Source: Cyathus striatus (Eukaryota; Basidiomycota; Agaricomycetes; Agaricales; Nidulariaceae). Taken from it: a DNA stretch of 64,000 nucleotides. The notes under the pieces are model-generated. The model saw nothing but the letters and a program-made list of their open reading frames with translations. It made no database searches and was not told the DNA's origin. This document shows, one piece after another, positions 1-13,034 of this stretch. Made by a program: the position numbers and the translations under genes. The stretch is from positions 3,782,001 to 3,846,000 of the forward strand of contig JAOVFP010000003.1 in assembly GCA_025738555.1 (NCBI GenBank), read 5' to 3'. Each line of letters starts with the position of its first letter. Positions within the stretch are counted from its first letter, which is position 1.

Positions 1-1414
1 ACCTCACCACACTCGGTTCCTTCGACCGTGTCGAGCTCGTAGAAAGGAGGGACAATATCGGTGGAGTCTGGTTCGTTCCCCTCCTTCTGCTTAGTTATAT
101 CATCGCTCACTGAACCAGGTACCTCGATCCTCCAGATCAATCCCATGATCCAGCTCACCGGCACCGTTGGCCCTCCCCCGCATACAAAGGAATGATAGGA
201 AATGTCCTTCCGACCAACCTCTCCTTCCATTCCCTCTCCTTTCCCCAACGTCCAGATCCACATCAGCCCTTCCCAACATTATCAGAGACACACGAGTACC
301 TCCTCGCTGCTGCTCCGCACCTCTCCTCCGGTGCAGTACGGCTCAATACAGAGGTTCTGCGCGTGGAAGAGCAGAAGGAGGGGTGGAAAGTCGTTTTGAG
401 AGATGTGGTGAAAGATGAGGTGAGGGAGGAACGGTGGGATGCAGTAGTGGGTGCCATGGGGTGGTATGATAACCCTGTATGGCCCAATACGCCTGGGCTA
501 GATGTCCTTCGTGAGCATGGAGTCGCGAGACATGCAAAAGTGTGGAGAGGACCAGAGGGTTACGAAGGAAAGGTATATCAACCCCTCTCCTCATTCTCAT
601 TCTTGCTAATGGCATGTCATAGCGCGTCCTGGTAGTCGCCAACGCAAACTCCTCAAACGATATCGCAGCCCAACTCGCACCTATAGCCCAATCCCCAATA
701 TACCAAAGCATCCGCCGACCAGCGTTCCCGGGCTTCCCAAGTCTCCCAGACGAGCGAATCGAAATGGTTTCCCCAGTGCAAGAGTACATCTTCCACGACT
801 CAAGCGGTAGGGTTGAGGCGAAATTATCCGATGGACGAAGTATTCCCGATATCGACTACGTGATCCTCGGAACGGGATACAAAGTCTTCCCAGACTTCAT
901 ACACGTCCTCAACACCGAACCCCAACTGAACCCACTAATCACCCCTACAACATACCCAAACCGCATTCCACACCTGCACAATCTAATCCTCTACGCGCAT
1001 AATCCAACGCTAGCGTTCACAGGCGCTCCAATGGCATTTACACCTTTTACCATATTCGATTTGCAGGCTACGTGGCTTGCGCTGTGCTGGACACGCACTA
1101 ACCCTATCATGTACCCTGAAACGACCGAAGGGAGGCTGAAGTACGATGAAGACCGGATTCGCACCGTGGAAGAGTGGCGCAATGGGATTGAAAATCCCAG
1201 TGCGTTGATGGTGTATAATGTGCTTGGGATGGGAGAGGAGGATTATGCAAGCATGTTGAGGGCGGAGGTGGTTGCCGTTCGCCCGGAGCTTGGGGAGGTG
1301 TTACCTGTTTGGAGTGAAGAGAGTAGGAAGGCGAGGGATAGAATGTTTGTGGCCAAGTTGGACGCTTTGAGGTGGGCTAGGGATGAGCGTGGAGAAGGAG
1401 AGGCGAGTGGTTGA
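1..1414 (+). CDS. Flavin-containing monooxygenase, 3' part (FMO copy A)
   Basis: FAD/NADPH-dependent monooxygenase, cut by the left window edge. The exons that read through are 3-70, 119-572 and 623-1414. The introns are 71-118 (48 b) and 573-622 (50 b, with a CTAAT branch-like site). Exon 1 ends in the FAD-domain motif ERRDNIGGVW. Exon 2 carries the FMO-like stretch YKGMIGNVLPTNLSFHSL. Exon 3 opens with VLVVANANSSNDIAAQL, where the second, NADPH-binding Rossmann turn sits; its glycines are replaced by A/N/S, as in many fungal FMO-like proteins. The end is TGA at 1412-1414 after ERGEGEASG. No lesion is visible in the part present, so it may be functional. The substrate cannot be inferred. A second, broken copy lies at 27.3-36.1 kb. 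The family call is firm; the intron positions are inferred from GT..AG signals and frame continuity. Confidence 0.85.
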
Positions 1415-3822
1415 ATGGTTTATATGCTATTTTATTAGTATATTTATTACAATTATTCTGGATGTATGTTTTCAGTCAGCTAGACTCTCGAGAAATAAAG
1501 AGAAAATACTATATATTAACCAAAATTCCATCCATCCAGCATTCTGAGTGAATAGTTCAATCAGCAAGGAGACCTCAAGCAAGAAACCGAACCTAGGCTG
1601 AGGTAGCGGACAGCGTGGGCGCAGCATCTGTGAGTAAAGTCTTGCCTAAGTTGTGGGGGACGAGACTCACTCGACGCGTCAAGACTAACAGGCGGGTGTC
1701 GGAGTTCGTCTCGGCCCCAGTAACAATTAGCGAAGCTGGGAGATGTGCACTTCGTGCACAGCCAGGCCCTCACCCATACCCAGCGAGTAATCCAGTAGGC
1801 AGATAGATTATAGAACGTATCGATAACCACAACAGTAAAAAGCACAACTTAATAATATTACTAGAGTACTTAACAACCGTAGCATAAATACCTACTTTCT
1901 ACCAGAAACTTCAAGCGCGAGTCAAAGACAACACCATTCTTCACTTCAATTCAGATTCGCATAGCATTTCTCGCAGCAGCTGGTACGTTACACCTCCTTC
2001 CCCTCTCGCTGACCCGGCCAACGCTGGCATCGTAGCGGGCTGGCAACCCCGGGCTTCTTCAAACTCTCCACCCAACTTGATTCCCACATAAACCTCGAAC
2101 ATGAAGAGAACCAAATTTTAATCCTGCCAGTGGAACCATACCCATACATGTTCATACACCGCATGTTTTTTCTAATCAATAACGAACACCGTGAACTATA
2201 TGAAAGAACAGGCATGGAAGTACTAAGTCTATTGAAGGGATGAAAGGGCCTGAGTGGCGGGAACACGTACAGAAGGGGTTTGGAGACAGGACTTGCTTTC
2301 ATTGAACCACGCAACCACCCATTTAATCCTCTGGCCAGATCATCGTCTCGACGAAAGGTGAGGTGAATAAACGAGAAGGTAAAGAAATCTCAACGGGGCG
2401 CAAGTTAAACCGCATTAACACTCGCAAAGCTGTGAACATCATTGACGAGTACGGGAAGGCTAAGGCTTTAGTGTTGCGCTGGTCGGCAATGAAACAGACC
2501 AATGTTGTCATAGCGGCACGTTACTTCAAAAGCGACAGGTGACATGTAGCATTGCAAGTATCCAGCTACATCCAATGCGTAGCCAACATATAGACTGGAG
2601 GTGTATATGGTATATTAAGTCAACGAATAAGTGTTTGCTCTGCGTGAACGGTGTAAGGGCGTTACACTCACCCAATCAATGGCGACACGTGGAAAAGATG
2701 GAAAAGATGCAGAGTATGTACCGTTGAATGCTGCAAACAGCTATCTCGTTAACAACTCCTCAAAACCAGTATTCACTTCGGCACTCACAAGGGGCGCTGC
2801 TCCGTATCACTTACACGAAAGCCTTCAAGGCAGCCGGTCGCTGCTACAGCAAAGTACCGGGGTACACCGAGAATGTAGAACCTGTAAGCTCCACCACGAC
2901 TCAACACAATGTATCCCGGGGGCGCACCCGCTGCTGCGGGGTAGGGTAGACGAACCGTGACGCGTTTCCCGTTGTCCAAAGATACAATGATCTAGAGCCT
3001 CTAGATCTTACCGTGCTAAATGGTCCAGGTTTATGAGGCGAAGCTACAACCCTACAGCCACGGCCCAGCACCGTGGTATCTTCCGAGGATAGAAGTCCAT
3101 CACACAGGGGGCATCTTCAGCGTAAAATATGACGCGGAAGATCGGCGTTATCCTGGATATCGCTTTGCAATTACAGCAGATGGGAGCGATCCTCTATTTA
3201 TTACGCTTTCAATGGATTCATCCTCGAGAACGTAGGTGTATACTTACACAGCTCGAAGCATAAAAGGCTGAACGCTGTGCAGGTATCGAGCTACAGTGAA
3301 GTGTCCTGAGCGAGACGACAGCTTCAAGTCATCCAGTAGTCCGAATAGCTCTTACATTACAGGCTTGTGAGTGAGGCGAAGAGAGCGCTTCCAAACGGTC
3401 CATGTTTAGGATTGGATAAGTGAAGCCACCGCCCGAAAGCCAGGCGAAGGTAGCTTCCGAGGTCAAAAGTCCATGATATGCCATCTTGAGAGAGTGCCGT
3501 TAAGGAAGGTGGCAGCCGCAGAGGGTGACTGAGGCTATCTACAGCGAGGAGTGTGGTGAGGAAGGATGGTGTTATCCTAGCTATTACTTAGCGATCTCAG
3601 CAGATGGAGGACACCCCTCTTCAGCCGATCACGCAAACCCGTGCGATGGCACGAAACGCTAAACGTGGTGTGTATATTGAGATATAACGAATTTTCATGA
3701 GCGAGGCGAGAGCTTCAAGTTATCCAGCTGCCCGCATGATTCTTGCGGTATAGGCTTATGGGTAACGCGAAGGGTGAGAATGCGGACAGCTTCTTTCGTT
3801 AATACCTCTTCTGAATCGGTAA
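246..3822 (+). repeat. Duplicated FMO block, copy A
   Basis: This stretch is repeated in the same orientation at 27,305-27,434 plus 35,094-38,622. Homology starts inside FMO exon 2 and runs through the 3' end and about 2.4 kb of downstream non-coding DNA, stopping at a shared CGTTAA. The copies differ by many C-to-T/G-to-A changes and small indels. Copy A keeps most CpG dinucleotides and an intact FMO frame, so it is the less altered copy. Confidence 0.85.
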
Positions 3823-6760
3823 AGTTACTCCGGTGCTCGCTTCAGTACTGCACCACATCGCCAAAGAGCAGTAGAGAAAGAGCGATTTTACCTGTATTCA
3901 AGTTAACGAACGATGACGATAAACCGTTACAAAAGACGTACCTTTAAAGTTCTCCCTCTCACTACCCTGCAGTCCAGAGGCCATACAACCCCCTCCCGCG
4001 GAGAAAAGATCCCCTTCAAAGAGCTGGGGAGATTCCGTGTTGGCACCTATGCCATCGATAACCATCGGTAAAGCTCCAAAAGACGTTTATTATCTCAACT
4101 TGCGTGTGGGCATATGCATCTAGAATTGAGGGAACTATTCGTATTCAACAATCAGGTCGGCGTTTAGAACGGCTGGTCTTGGGTGCAGTATGTCATCTCG
4201 AGACGCTGCGCATAAGAGAAGCACTGGAAAATCTCTGAGTGGTAACCGTGACTCGTGTAGAGTGGCCTGCACGGCTCGTGAAGAAAGCGCACGACCACGT
4301 TACGATGTGCTCTCCTCCGACACACGGATACTGCTCCCGCCATCAGTTAGAGGCGAACATCCGGGTCCCTCCAATCCTCGAGCGATACTATGTCTCAATG
4401 AAGTCCGAGGGGTGTGGGGAAGAGAGTGCCAGGATAACTGAACCCCACTAAAGGCGCAGAGGAAAAGCGGAGCTCATGGAGCATCCACATTTCCGCGCGG
4501 AAAGGCCGAAACGAAAGTCCTCGTCTACGAGAAGATCTTTATGTATGGCTTACTCAAGGCTAGCGTATACGAACGAACATAGAACTCGTCTCAGTATAAG
4601 CCCCAGCAAACAGACATCGGAGGGGTATTCACGACGCTGGGCCACACCTACAACCGGGTGGTATAAAAGACAAAAGCCATCTAGAGCACAAATGGCAACA
4701 CGCCTCAGTCCAAACCCGAAAGGAAGAATCAACCAAGAATCAACGTACCAATAGCCTTAGATAACCAATACCCTCCCCCACATCTCTCGACTCCTTGATA
4801 AAGTCCACCTGCCCTGCGTTATCTTGTTGTGTATGCGGTTGTGCGCTGACGATGCAATATCCAAAGTAAGCAGCAAACAGCCGTCTGTCGTGGACTGCAA
4901 ACAAAGGCGTCGAACATCTACTGTAGCAAGAGGAAAGCGAATCAGTCCAAGCAAACGACAAACTAAGGAGTAGAAACACACATGCATCACACATACCCAG
5001 AGTCTTGTAAGGGGACCTGGCCCATTTATTCTCCGCCCTATTGGAGGATCCGGCATTGAGGGCAGCATTATCGTTATGGCCAGTACTAGCTGTGACTTTC
5101 CTGGTGGGTTAGAGGCATAGAAGGAATGCAGTGTGACCAGAGAGAGGGTCGAAGGGTCGGGAACTCGGGACGGGGATTGAGACGATGACCAAAGGACGAT
5201 AAGGATTAGGCGGTGCGCCATTCGCATGGCCTGTTGCATTTCCGGTTGATGTTGAGTTAATTTGGACGTAAATGCGCGGTATTGCGTCTGTGCCAGTCCT
5301 GCTTCGTCAGTGCATCACAAAAACGAATGGAAGGAAAGCCGACCTAAAGCAGAGTAGTAAGCCTGCTGCAGAACAACGTTGCACCGATCTCGCCACCGTG
5401 TCCAGTTGTCCTCCTTCCAGATCTTCCCCAGCGCGTCAGTTTACAGCTTCCCCATCCCCTCCCGTTTGTCGGCCTTGAAAGCGAAGTAACTCTTTTGATA
5501 AAGCCTCTCCCGATCTTTCAGACCCTTGCGCAGGTGTCAACATGCAAAATGCCGAAGGTTGAAGCAGAGGGAACTCGGGAAGCGAGATGTTGCAACTTAA
5601 ACTGTGATAGTTTTGTCGGTCAGGAAGCTGAGGGTGAGGTGAGATGGGAAATAGTGGCTACAGATTGAAATGCAAGGTAGTAGGAAGAGTACCTATTAGC
5701 AATGGAGTTCGCCCAGAACGGAGTAAGCCTGGGCATGCTCCCTCTGCTCTTGCTACTTCAAACGATCGCGCGTACACGTCAAGCCTCGACAGGTAACGGA
5801 GGGAGGAGGTAAATATGATTCTTCTAATGCCATCCGGAACTTTGAGCTGAGAGCGAGAGAGTGGACAAGCTTTTCAATGCTACATTCCGGTGTTCGAGGC
5901 TGAGATGGAGTGGATGACTTAGAAAGAGCGAATGACGGGATCGCCGAGCTGAAAGCTCACATGCGCTCATACTACATGGCTGGCTGATCGATGTTGGCAT
6001 CGATATGATCCAGGCGACTCAACATTTTGTTTACATTACATAATAAAAGCAATTAGTCGCACGACCGATAGCTACGCGCGTGCCCTTTCAGTTCTTCGAG
6101 GACTCTTCAACCAATCTTTAATTCAGCTTTGACCTTCGAATAGCACTTAGGCCTCAAGCATTTGTTATCCATTCAATTAACGAAATAAACCTGTTTTCGT
6201 TGACTGAGCATGAGTTTGTGAGAGAGAATGAGTAGGACCGGTGTGCATTCGATGTTCTATTAAGTTGTCAGACTTGTCTCCTATGTATTAATGTGCGCTT
6301 CTCGCATGAATTAGGAAAATGGTCACACCTGTCTTCGTCTTACTTATCTTTCATCAATCGGTGTGCGCGTCTCTAGCCCGTTTTACACGGCGTTCTCACA
6401 TTTGACATCTTCCATGTCACTGCCCTTTAATTATCAGATTTGAGCGAGGAAGCAACACCTGTAGTAAGTCTTCTATTGGTTCTTCCACTGGTCTCGTGGT
6501 CATTCCACATTGGCGTTCATAATATTTATAGCACGCATGTGTGATAAATCGAGGACCACGCTGTACAATTGCCGAACAGACAAGAAAATCTACAGGCATG
6601 CTATTAATGTCCTCTATGATTATCAGCGCGTGATGCAGGCCTGTGCATGGGTTTAAAATAACAGCACAGCAACATCAACATGTTTCTTCCCCCCCTCTCT
6701 TTGTGAACCTCAACATCCTAAGCTCGTACCTACAAACTCGACTATAAGTGATTTGAACCA
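1415..6760. other. Long stretch with no recognised gene
   Basis: The part from 1415 to 3822 is the non-coding side of the duplicated FMO block. It holds a possible old coding remnant near 2055-2240 on the plus strand (contains ILPVEPYPYMFIHRMFFL), which is disrupted in copy B. It also holds diverged internal repeats: parts of 3240-3400 resemble 3640-3790. From 3823 to 6760 nothing is recognised. One minus-strand frame at about 4740-5100 reads protein-like (LFAVHDRRLFAAYFGYC, then QQDNAGQVDFIKESRDV) and could be an exon of an unrecognised or dead gene. No promoter or RNA gene could be supported. Confidence 0.5.
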
Positions 6761-9753
6761 ATGGCTACCGTATCTGCATCAAGCACTGAAATGCTCAAAA
6801 ATGTACATAATCCAACCATTCAAAATTCAAACTTCACTGCTGCTGGTCGAGATGTTATTACCAATATTAATGATGGGGGTGCAAATGAAATTGTGCTCAA
6901 GCTTGGTTTACTAAAGCCAGTATCTCATGATCATTATTATGTTCCTTGCTGTATGGAAGGCACCAGAAAGAGCTTGTTTGATAATATGGATAAATGGCTT
7001 CTTGACTTTGGTATGTATAATCTGTAATACTAAACTTTAATCATATATTCAACCATTCTCACTATTAGATGAGTCAACACCAAATATAATGTGGATTACT
7101 GGGTATCCTGGAAGTGGGAAATCAGCTATTGCATCTAGTTGGGTTTCCAAGCTCTCTGGCACTCAAAGACTCTGTGGTTTCCACTTTTTCAAAAGGGATG
7201 ATGCAGTTCTTGGTGATCCCTGCACTATTTGGCGAACAATAGCAGCAAATATAGCCTCTAAACACACTTTGATTGCTGAAGCAATGGCCAAAAGTTGGAT
7301 AATACTTTTAGAATTCAAGATATTAAATGGCACTTTGATAATCTTATTTCCACAAGCTTCATTGAATATCTGAATCAACTTCACAATTCAGTGGTTATTG
7401 TTGATGCATTAGATGAATGCAGGGCTTCAGATGATAAGCATATTTTCATGAACACATTATCCTCTTGGTCAAAATTGTCAAAAAAAATGTAAACTTATAA
7501 TTACTGGAAGGTCTGGTTCAAAGCCAATAGGGCTGGAAAATGCCAAAATATGCATTGATTATGAGTTAGAAATTGATTCAAGTCCAGGATCAGAAATTAA
7601 CAGTAATATCATATTTTATATACAAAGAAAATTTGAAGAATCTTACTCTTGGCTGAACTGGAAGCCAAGTGATGAGGCTTTGAATGCAATGGCAACAAAG
7701 GCTTCTGGATTGTTTATTTGGGCCTACACAGCTGTTAAATTTATTATTTCAGATCAACAAGGCTTGATATCTCCAAAGAAAAAGTTGAGAAAAATTATGG
7801 AAAATCAAGAAGAGAGTACAGTGTCTGACATTGATAATTTGTATATTCTAATCCTGAAAATATCATTTGAAGCTTGGAGTGAGATAGACAAACTAACTGC
7901 TTAGAGTGTTTTGGGGTTAATAATACTTGCAAAAGTTTCATTAACTGTAAATGATATATACCACTTCATTTGTGAAGGTGAAGATGAAGATCTTGAATAT
8001 GATATTCAAGTAATTCTGAAATGTTTACAGCCGGTGGTATCTGCAAATAATGGAAATGTGGCTACAAGGCATTTGTCATTTGTTGAATTCATAACAGAAA
8101 GATGTAACATGGATCAGTACAAAGTTAACAAAACAACATACAACATTAAACTGCAAATAAAAATATATAAAATTTTAAATAAAGAACTAAAGTTCAACAT
8201 TTGTAATTTAGAAACATCATATAAAAAAAATCAAGACATAGAAAATTTACCTGAAAGGATCCAGGATTGCATACCAAGTCATTTGCAGTACTGCTGCATT
8301 TATTGGCTTTCACATGAAATGAACATTAAATGTCTAGAATATAAAACAGAAAGAATAGAGTAGAAAATAGAATTTTTATATAAAAAATTTCTATATTGGC
8401 TTGAAGTCATGAGTTTACTAAATGAAATACCTAAGGCTTTGGGTCTACTTAAAGAATTGAAAGATTGTCAAAATGTAAGTACAATAAAAACTAGCTTGGA
8501 TTAGATACTGAATTAAATTTATAAAGCATGAGAAAATATTTGGGGGATTTATTAATGAAGCAATTCAATTTATATTACATTTCAATGTTCCAATAACAAC
8601 AAGTGCACCACATATTTATCTTTCAGCATTGCCATTTACTCCGAAAAAATCAGTTATTTATGATAAATATCATAAAATATTTGAAAATACTATTTTCAGA
8701 CAGAGTGACATGAAAGAAGATTGGAGATATCAAGGAAGTGAAGTTTACCATCATACATCACCAGTGATGAGTTTGGCTATTTCATCCAATGGAAAGCAAA
8801 TTAGTGTTGGATACCAAAATTACACAGTTAGTATATGGGACATCAGAACTGGAAAGAAGATTGCTGGCCCATTTGAAGGTCACACAAATGAGGTCACATT
8901 AGTAGCATTCTCTCCAGATGGAAAGCATGTGGTATCAGGCTCATCTGATCAAACTGTGAGAATATGGGATGTGGAGAGTGGAACAATTGCTGCTGGTCCA
9001 TTTGAAGGTCACATAAGTAGGGTCACATCAGTAGCATTTTCTTCAGATGGAAAGCAAGTGGTATCAGACTCATCTGATCAAACTGTGAGAATATGGGATG
9101 TGGAGAGTGGAACAATTGCTGCTGGTCCATTTGAAGGTCACACAAATTGGGTCACATCAGTAGCATTTTCTCCAGATGGAAAGCAAGTGGTATCAGGCTC
9201 ATCTGATCAAACTGTGAGAATATAGGATGTGGAGAGTGGAACAATTGCTGCTGGTCCATTTGAAGGTCACACAGATCAGGTCACATCAGTAGCATTTTCT
9301 CCAGATGGAAAGCAGGTGGTATCAGGCTCACATGATCAAACTGTGAGAATATGGGTTGTGGAGAGTGGAACAATTGCTGCTGGTCCATTTGAAGGTCACA
9401 CAAATTGGGTCACATCAGTAGCATTCTCTCCAGATGGAAAGCAAGTGGTATCAGGCTCAATTGATCAAACTGTGAGAATATGGGATGTGGAGAGTGGAAC
9501 AATTGCTGCTGGTCCATTTGAAGGTCACACATTTTCAGTCACATCAGTAGCATTTTCTCCAGATGGAAAGCAAGTGGTATCAGGCTCATATGATCAAACT
9601 GTGAGAATATGGGATGTGGAGAGTGGAACAATTACTGCAGATCCCTTTGAAGATTGCGCAAATTCAGTTACATCAGTTGCACTTATACCATATGCACAGC
9701 AAATGGTGCCAGGTCTGCAGAATATTAGAAAGTTACAATTAACAGGTGTGTAA
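6761..9753 (+). pseudogene. NACHT-WD40 (NLR-like STAND) gene, broken
   Basis: Fungal NLR architecture. ATG is at 6761. Exon 1 (6761-7010) includes NSNFTAAGRDVITNI at residues 22-36. Intron 7011-7068 follows. A NACHT P-loop with Walker A GYPGSGKSAI lies at about 7098-7127, and a Walker B-like VVIVDALDECR near 7390. A middle region follows, then near-identical WD40 repeats to about 9650. Lesions: a 1-base loss in an A run (7290-7293), a 1-base gain in an A run (7480-7487), TAG at 7902, TAG at 8361, more stops and frame changes at 8364-8628, and TAG replacing a WD40 Trp codon at 9223-9225. Relatives (HET-E/HET-D/NWD) act as cytosolic non-self recognition ATPases in fungi. Here the gene is either dead or carries sequencing errors at the homopolymers. 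The fold assignment is firm; a role in incompatibility is inference. Confidence 0.85.
8878..9656 (+). repeat. 129-base WD40 repeat array
   Basis: Six near-identical 43-codon units start with the GGT of GGTCACA at 8878, 9007, 9136, 9265, 9394 and 9523; a diverged seventh starts near 9652. The units differ mainly at the residues after GH (TNE, ISR, TNW, TDQ, TNW, TFS) and at one residue in SGSxDQ (S, S, S, H, I, Y; the second unit has SDS). The rest of each unit is almost unchanged. Confidence 0.9.
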
Positions 9754-10497
9754 TCTTTGTGGTCAATAGCTATAATTTGTTAAAATATCAGTTATACAGG
9801 TCATCTTAACAATTTACTTTCACTTGGGGCCCTTCAATTTATACTTCATGTTATAGAAATGGCTGGACTACAGATAAGACAGGCAATTTACTTTTCTGGG
9901 TTCCTGACTATTTAAAGTCTGGTTTATGTGACTTTGAAACCATTTTGATTATAGGTCCACACATTTCATGTAGGTTAGATCTTTCAAAATTTCATCATGG
10001 GTCATATTGGATATGTTGTATTACTTCTTCTTTGTAATATGTATTCTCAACTGTGTTTAGTAGCACATTTTAGCAATATGTAGTACTCTCCTTATTTTTT
10101 ATGTGAATTCATTTCAATAACATGTTGACTTCACATATTTTATTGATTTATTAGAATTACCCCTTTATGTAAAAGTATGGTAAGAAAAAGAGGAAATCAC
10201 ACCAATATTGTGATTCTCATATTTAATAATACATTCATATTCCCACTACCTTTTGAGGTAGTTGGGTATTGGGGACCACTGGATTACCATAAAAGTCAAT
10301 TTGTGGATCACAGTTGGGATCTCACTTTCTGGAGATATGATTGGTCAAAGCCTGTTTACACTCCATGATTGGTTGGTCAATTGATCACTTGTGACATTCT
10401 GTGACACAGGGCAATTGTCAATATTGATTTTCTCTTATTCAGTTTACTTACTTAGTACTAACTACCTTCTGCTTCTCTCCTATCTCATGTCATATTG
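9754..10497. other. AT-rich stretch without a recognised gene
   Basis: This is the downstream flank of the NLR-like pseudogene. The last repeat frame could splice on from a GTGTGT donor at about 9745, but no further repeat exon is visible. Nothing else can be supported here. Confidence 0.5.
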
Positions 10498-12364
10498 CAG
10501 TACTTTACCCTCCCCCCCAATTTCCGGACGGACTCTGGATGGACAAGAAAATGTCCGGAATTTCCAGGTGGACTCCATATCAAAACCGGATTTTCCGGAT
10601 GGAATCCACATGGAATACAGATTTTCCGGATGGAGTCCAGATGGACAAGATAATTTCCGGACAAAGTCCACATTGAGTCCATGTTAAAAAATATTTTTTC
10701 CGGGTGGAATCCGGGTGGAATGAGAAAATTTCCAATTGATGGAAATGAAATATAACTTTGTTTTCCCATAGTCACATCAAGTGTGACACTAGGTGTCAAG
10801 TGGTGTGATACTGTGTATTGAGTGTGACACTAGGTGTGATACTGTGTGTTGAGTGTGACACCTGTGACATAATGTGTTGAATGTGATACCATGTGTTGAG
10901 TGTGACAACTGTGACATCATGTGTTGAGTGTGACACTATGTGAAAAGTAGCTGTGATGACTGCAAAAATGTGAGACATATTATTATGATACTGCAACACT
11001 ATGCAACATTGTGTTGCTGGTGTGTCACACTCAACACACAGTGTCACGAAGTGTGACACTAAGCGAAAAGTGTGACACCATGTGAAAGGAGTGTCATTAT
11101 GTAAAAAGATACTGTGACACTATGTAAAATTGACAAGTGTGATACTAAGCAAACATTGTGATGCCTGTGTGTCACACTTGACATGTGGTATCACAGGTGT
11201 CACAGTTAACACATGGTGTCACAGTTAACACACGGTGTCACAGTTAACACACGGTGTCACAGTTAACACATGGTGTCACAGTTAACACACGGTGTCACAG
11301 TTAACACACGGTGTCACAGTTAACACACAGTGTCACACTTAACACATGGTGTCACACTTAACACATGGTGTCACACTTAACACACGGTGTCACACTTAAC
11401 ACACAGTGTCACAGTTAACACACAGTGTCACACTTAACACATGGTGTCACACTTAACACACGGTGTCACACTCAACACACGGTGTCACACTCAACACATG
11501 GTGTCACACTCAATACACAGTGTCACACTTGACACATGGTGTCACTCAATGCATCATGTCACACTCAACACACATATCACACTCAATACACAGTGTCACT
11601 CAATGCATCATGTCACACTCAACACACAGTGTCACACTTGACACATGGTGTCACTCAATGCATCATGTCACACTCAACACACATATCACACTCAATACAC
11701 AGTGTCACTCAATGCATCATGTCACACTCAACACACAGTGTCACACTTGACACATGGTGTCACTCAATGCATCATGTCACACTCAACACACATATCACAC
11801 TCAATACACAGTGTCACTCAATGCATCATGTCACACTCAACACACATATCACACTCAATGCATAGTGTCACACTCCACACACCATGTCACACTTGATATA
11901 GCCATAATAGAAGTTGTGGACTGTACAGCATGTGCACACACACTATGGTGTGAATGAATGTTATGTAATCATCACAACAATATTGGTTCAAACAATGCAA
12001 CTATGCCATGCTCTACTATTTTATTTATAATACAAGTAAAGTAAGTAATAAACCACCAGTTAATACAAGCTACCCAGAATCCATATGGATTCCAGGCAGA
12101 ATCCGGTATAGCAAATTCCTTCGGAATTCTGGCTGAAAGGCAGAATTTGGCCAATAATCCGGATTCCATGTGGAATCCATCCAGAAAACACCTGGACCAG
12201 AAAACTAAATTTGGCAGGTATCTCTGCCAAAACAAGTCCATCTGGAGTCCGGATGGAATCTGTGGAATGGCTGGAAATTCCGTGGAAATTCTGTGGACTT
12301 TCTGGAGAGTCCGCGGATTCCATCCGGAGTCCAGACGGAATTTAGGGGGGAGGGTAAAGACCTC
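10498..12364. mobile_element. Non-autonomous TIR element K0 (KDZ-like ends)
   Basis: The ends mirror each other as CTTTACCCTCCCCCC followed by AATTCCG-like sequence. The left end reads CAGTACTTTACCCTCC and the right end, inverted, reads GAGGTCTTTACCCTCC. An 8-base direct repeat TCATATTG flanks the element (10,490-10,497 and 12,365-12,372). Subterminal zones (10,515-10,730 and 12,070-12,340) are rich in TCCGGA, GGAATCC and GAGTCCAG words. The core is a satellite cargo with GTGAC words on the left and GTCAC words on the right. No transposase is encoded. The ends match those of Z1 (47.2-55.5 kb). Confidence 0.75.
10770..11900. repeat. GTGAC/GTCAC satellite core of K0
   Basis: From 10,770 to 11,165 the words are mainly GTGTGACA. 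From 11,170 to 11,890 they are mainly TGTCACA, giving inverted symmetry. Sub-arrays: units of about 20 bases (GTCACAGTTAACACACGGT type) at about 11,196-11,500, and a 109-base higher-order unit repeated about three times at 11,530-11,860. Several frames are open across it only because of the repeat structure. Confidence 0.85.
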
Positions 12365-13034
12365 TCATATTGCCCACCTCAACTCCCCACCTCAACAAAC
12401 CATACAACCTCAACAATAAGTTCCCCAAGTCCCCCTTTCATCCTGTCATCCCCCCCCCCCCCCCCATGTCATTGACCTCCCATCACAGCAGCACCATCAA
12501 TATCTTTACCCCTGTTCCACCCTACAAATGCCATGCTGTCCTGGGGTAAACCTGCCCCCAGACCATCTCCACACCACTTTGGTTGTCTCCAGCTTGATGC
12601 CAAGTACCAAACAGCTGGCAGGACTGGACAGTCAACCAAGGAATGCTGTGTGGTGGCCTAGCAAATCAGTATGAGCCTACACCTCTGAACAGGATGGGTG
12701 CTGTAACTTATTGCTGGGGGATGAGCATAGTGGATAGGGTAGGGTAGGGTCTGTGTCTGGGACAGACTCAACTGTAAGCAAACATCACATTTCCTCACCT
12801 TTCTCCACTGTGTTCATCTCTCTCCTCCACCATCTACCTTCAGGCTTTATCACCTCATACTGTGTCATGTTCTCCTTGCTCATTTCCCTTTCATTCACAT
12901 ACTAATCAATGCTCTCTTCAGCTTTCTCACCATGTTGAGTCCTGCTGCTTTTGTTTCACTACAAATCACCATATGGACAACAAGATGCCTTGGTTCTTTG
13001 TGTGACAATGTCTGCACCACATCTGCCAACAACA
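12365..13034. other. No recognised gene; poly-C tract
   Basis: This flank between K0 and N1 contains an uninterrupted run of about 18 C near 12,450 and a short GGGTA run near 12,740. It carries no supported frame or RNA gene. Confidence 0.5.

Noticed and set aside
1561..2314. Minus-strand frames of 94 and 108 codons downstream of FMO copy A
   Set aside because: No motif is present and the frames are not preserved in copy B.
11190..11890. Possible CRISPR-like regular repeats
   Set aside because: Units are contiguous or imperfect without unique spacers, and the genome is fungal.
11180..11960. Several long overlapping frames rich in His, Ser and Thr
   Set aside because: They arise from the satellite period in K0, are open in several frames at once and have no domain.
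12735..12755. Telomere-like GGGTA repeats
   Set aside because: Only about three short units inside ordinary sequence.
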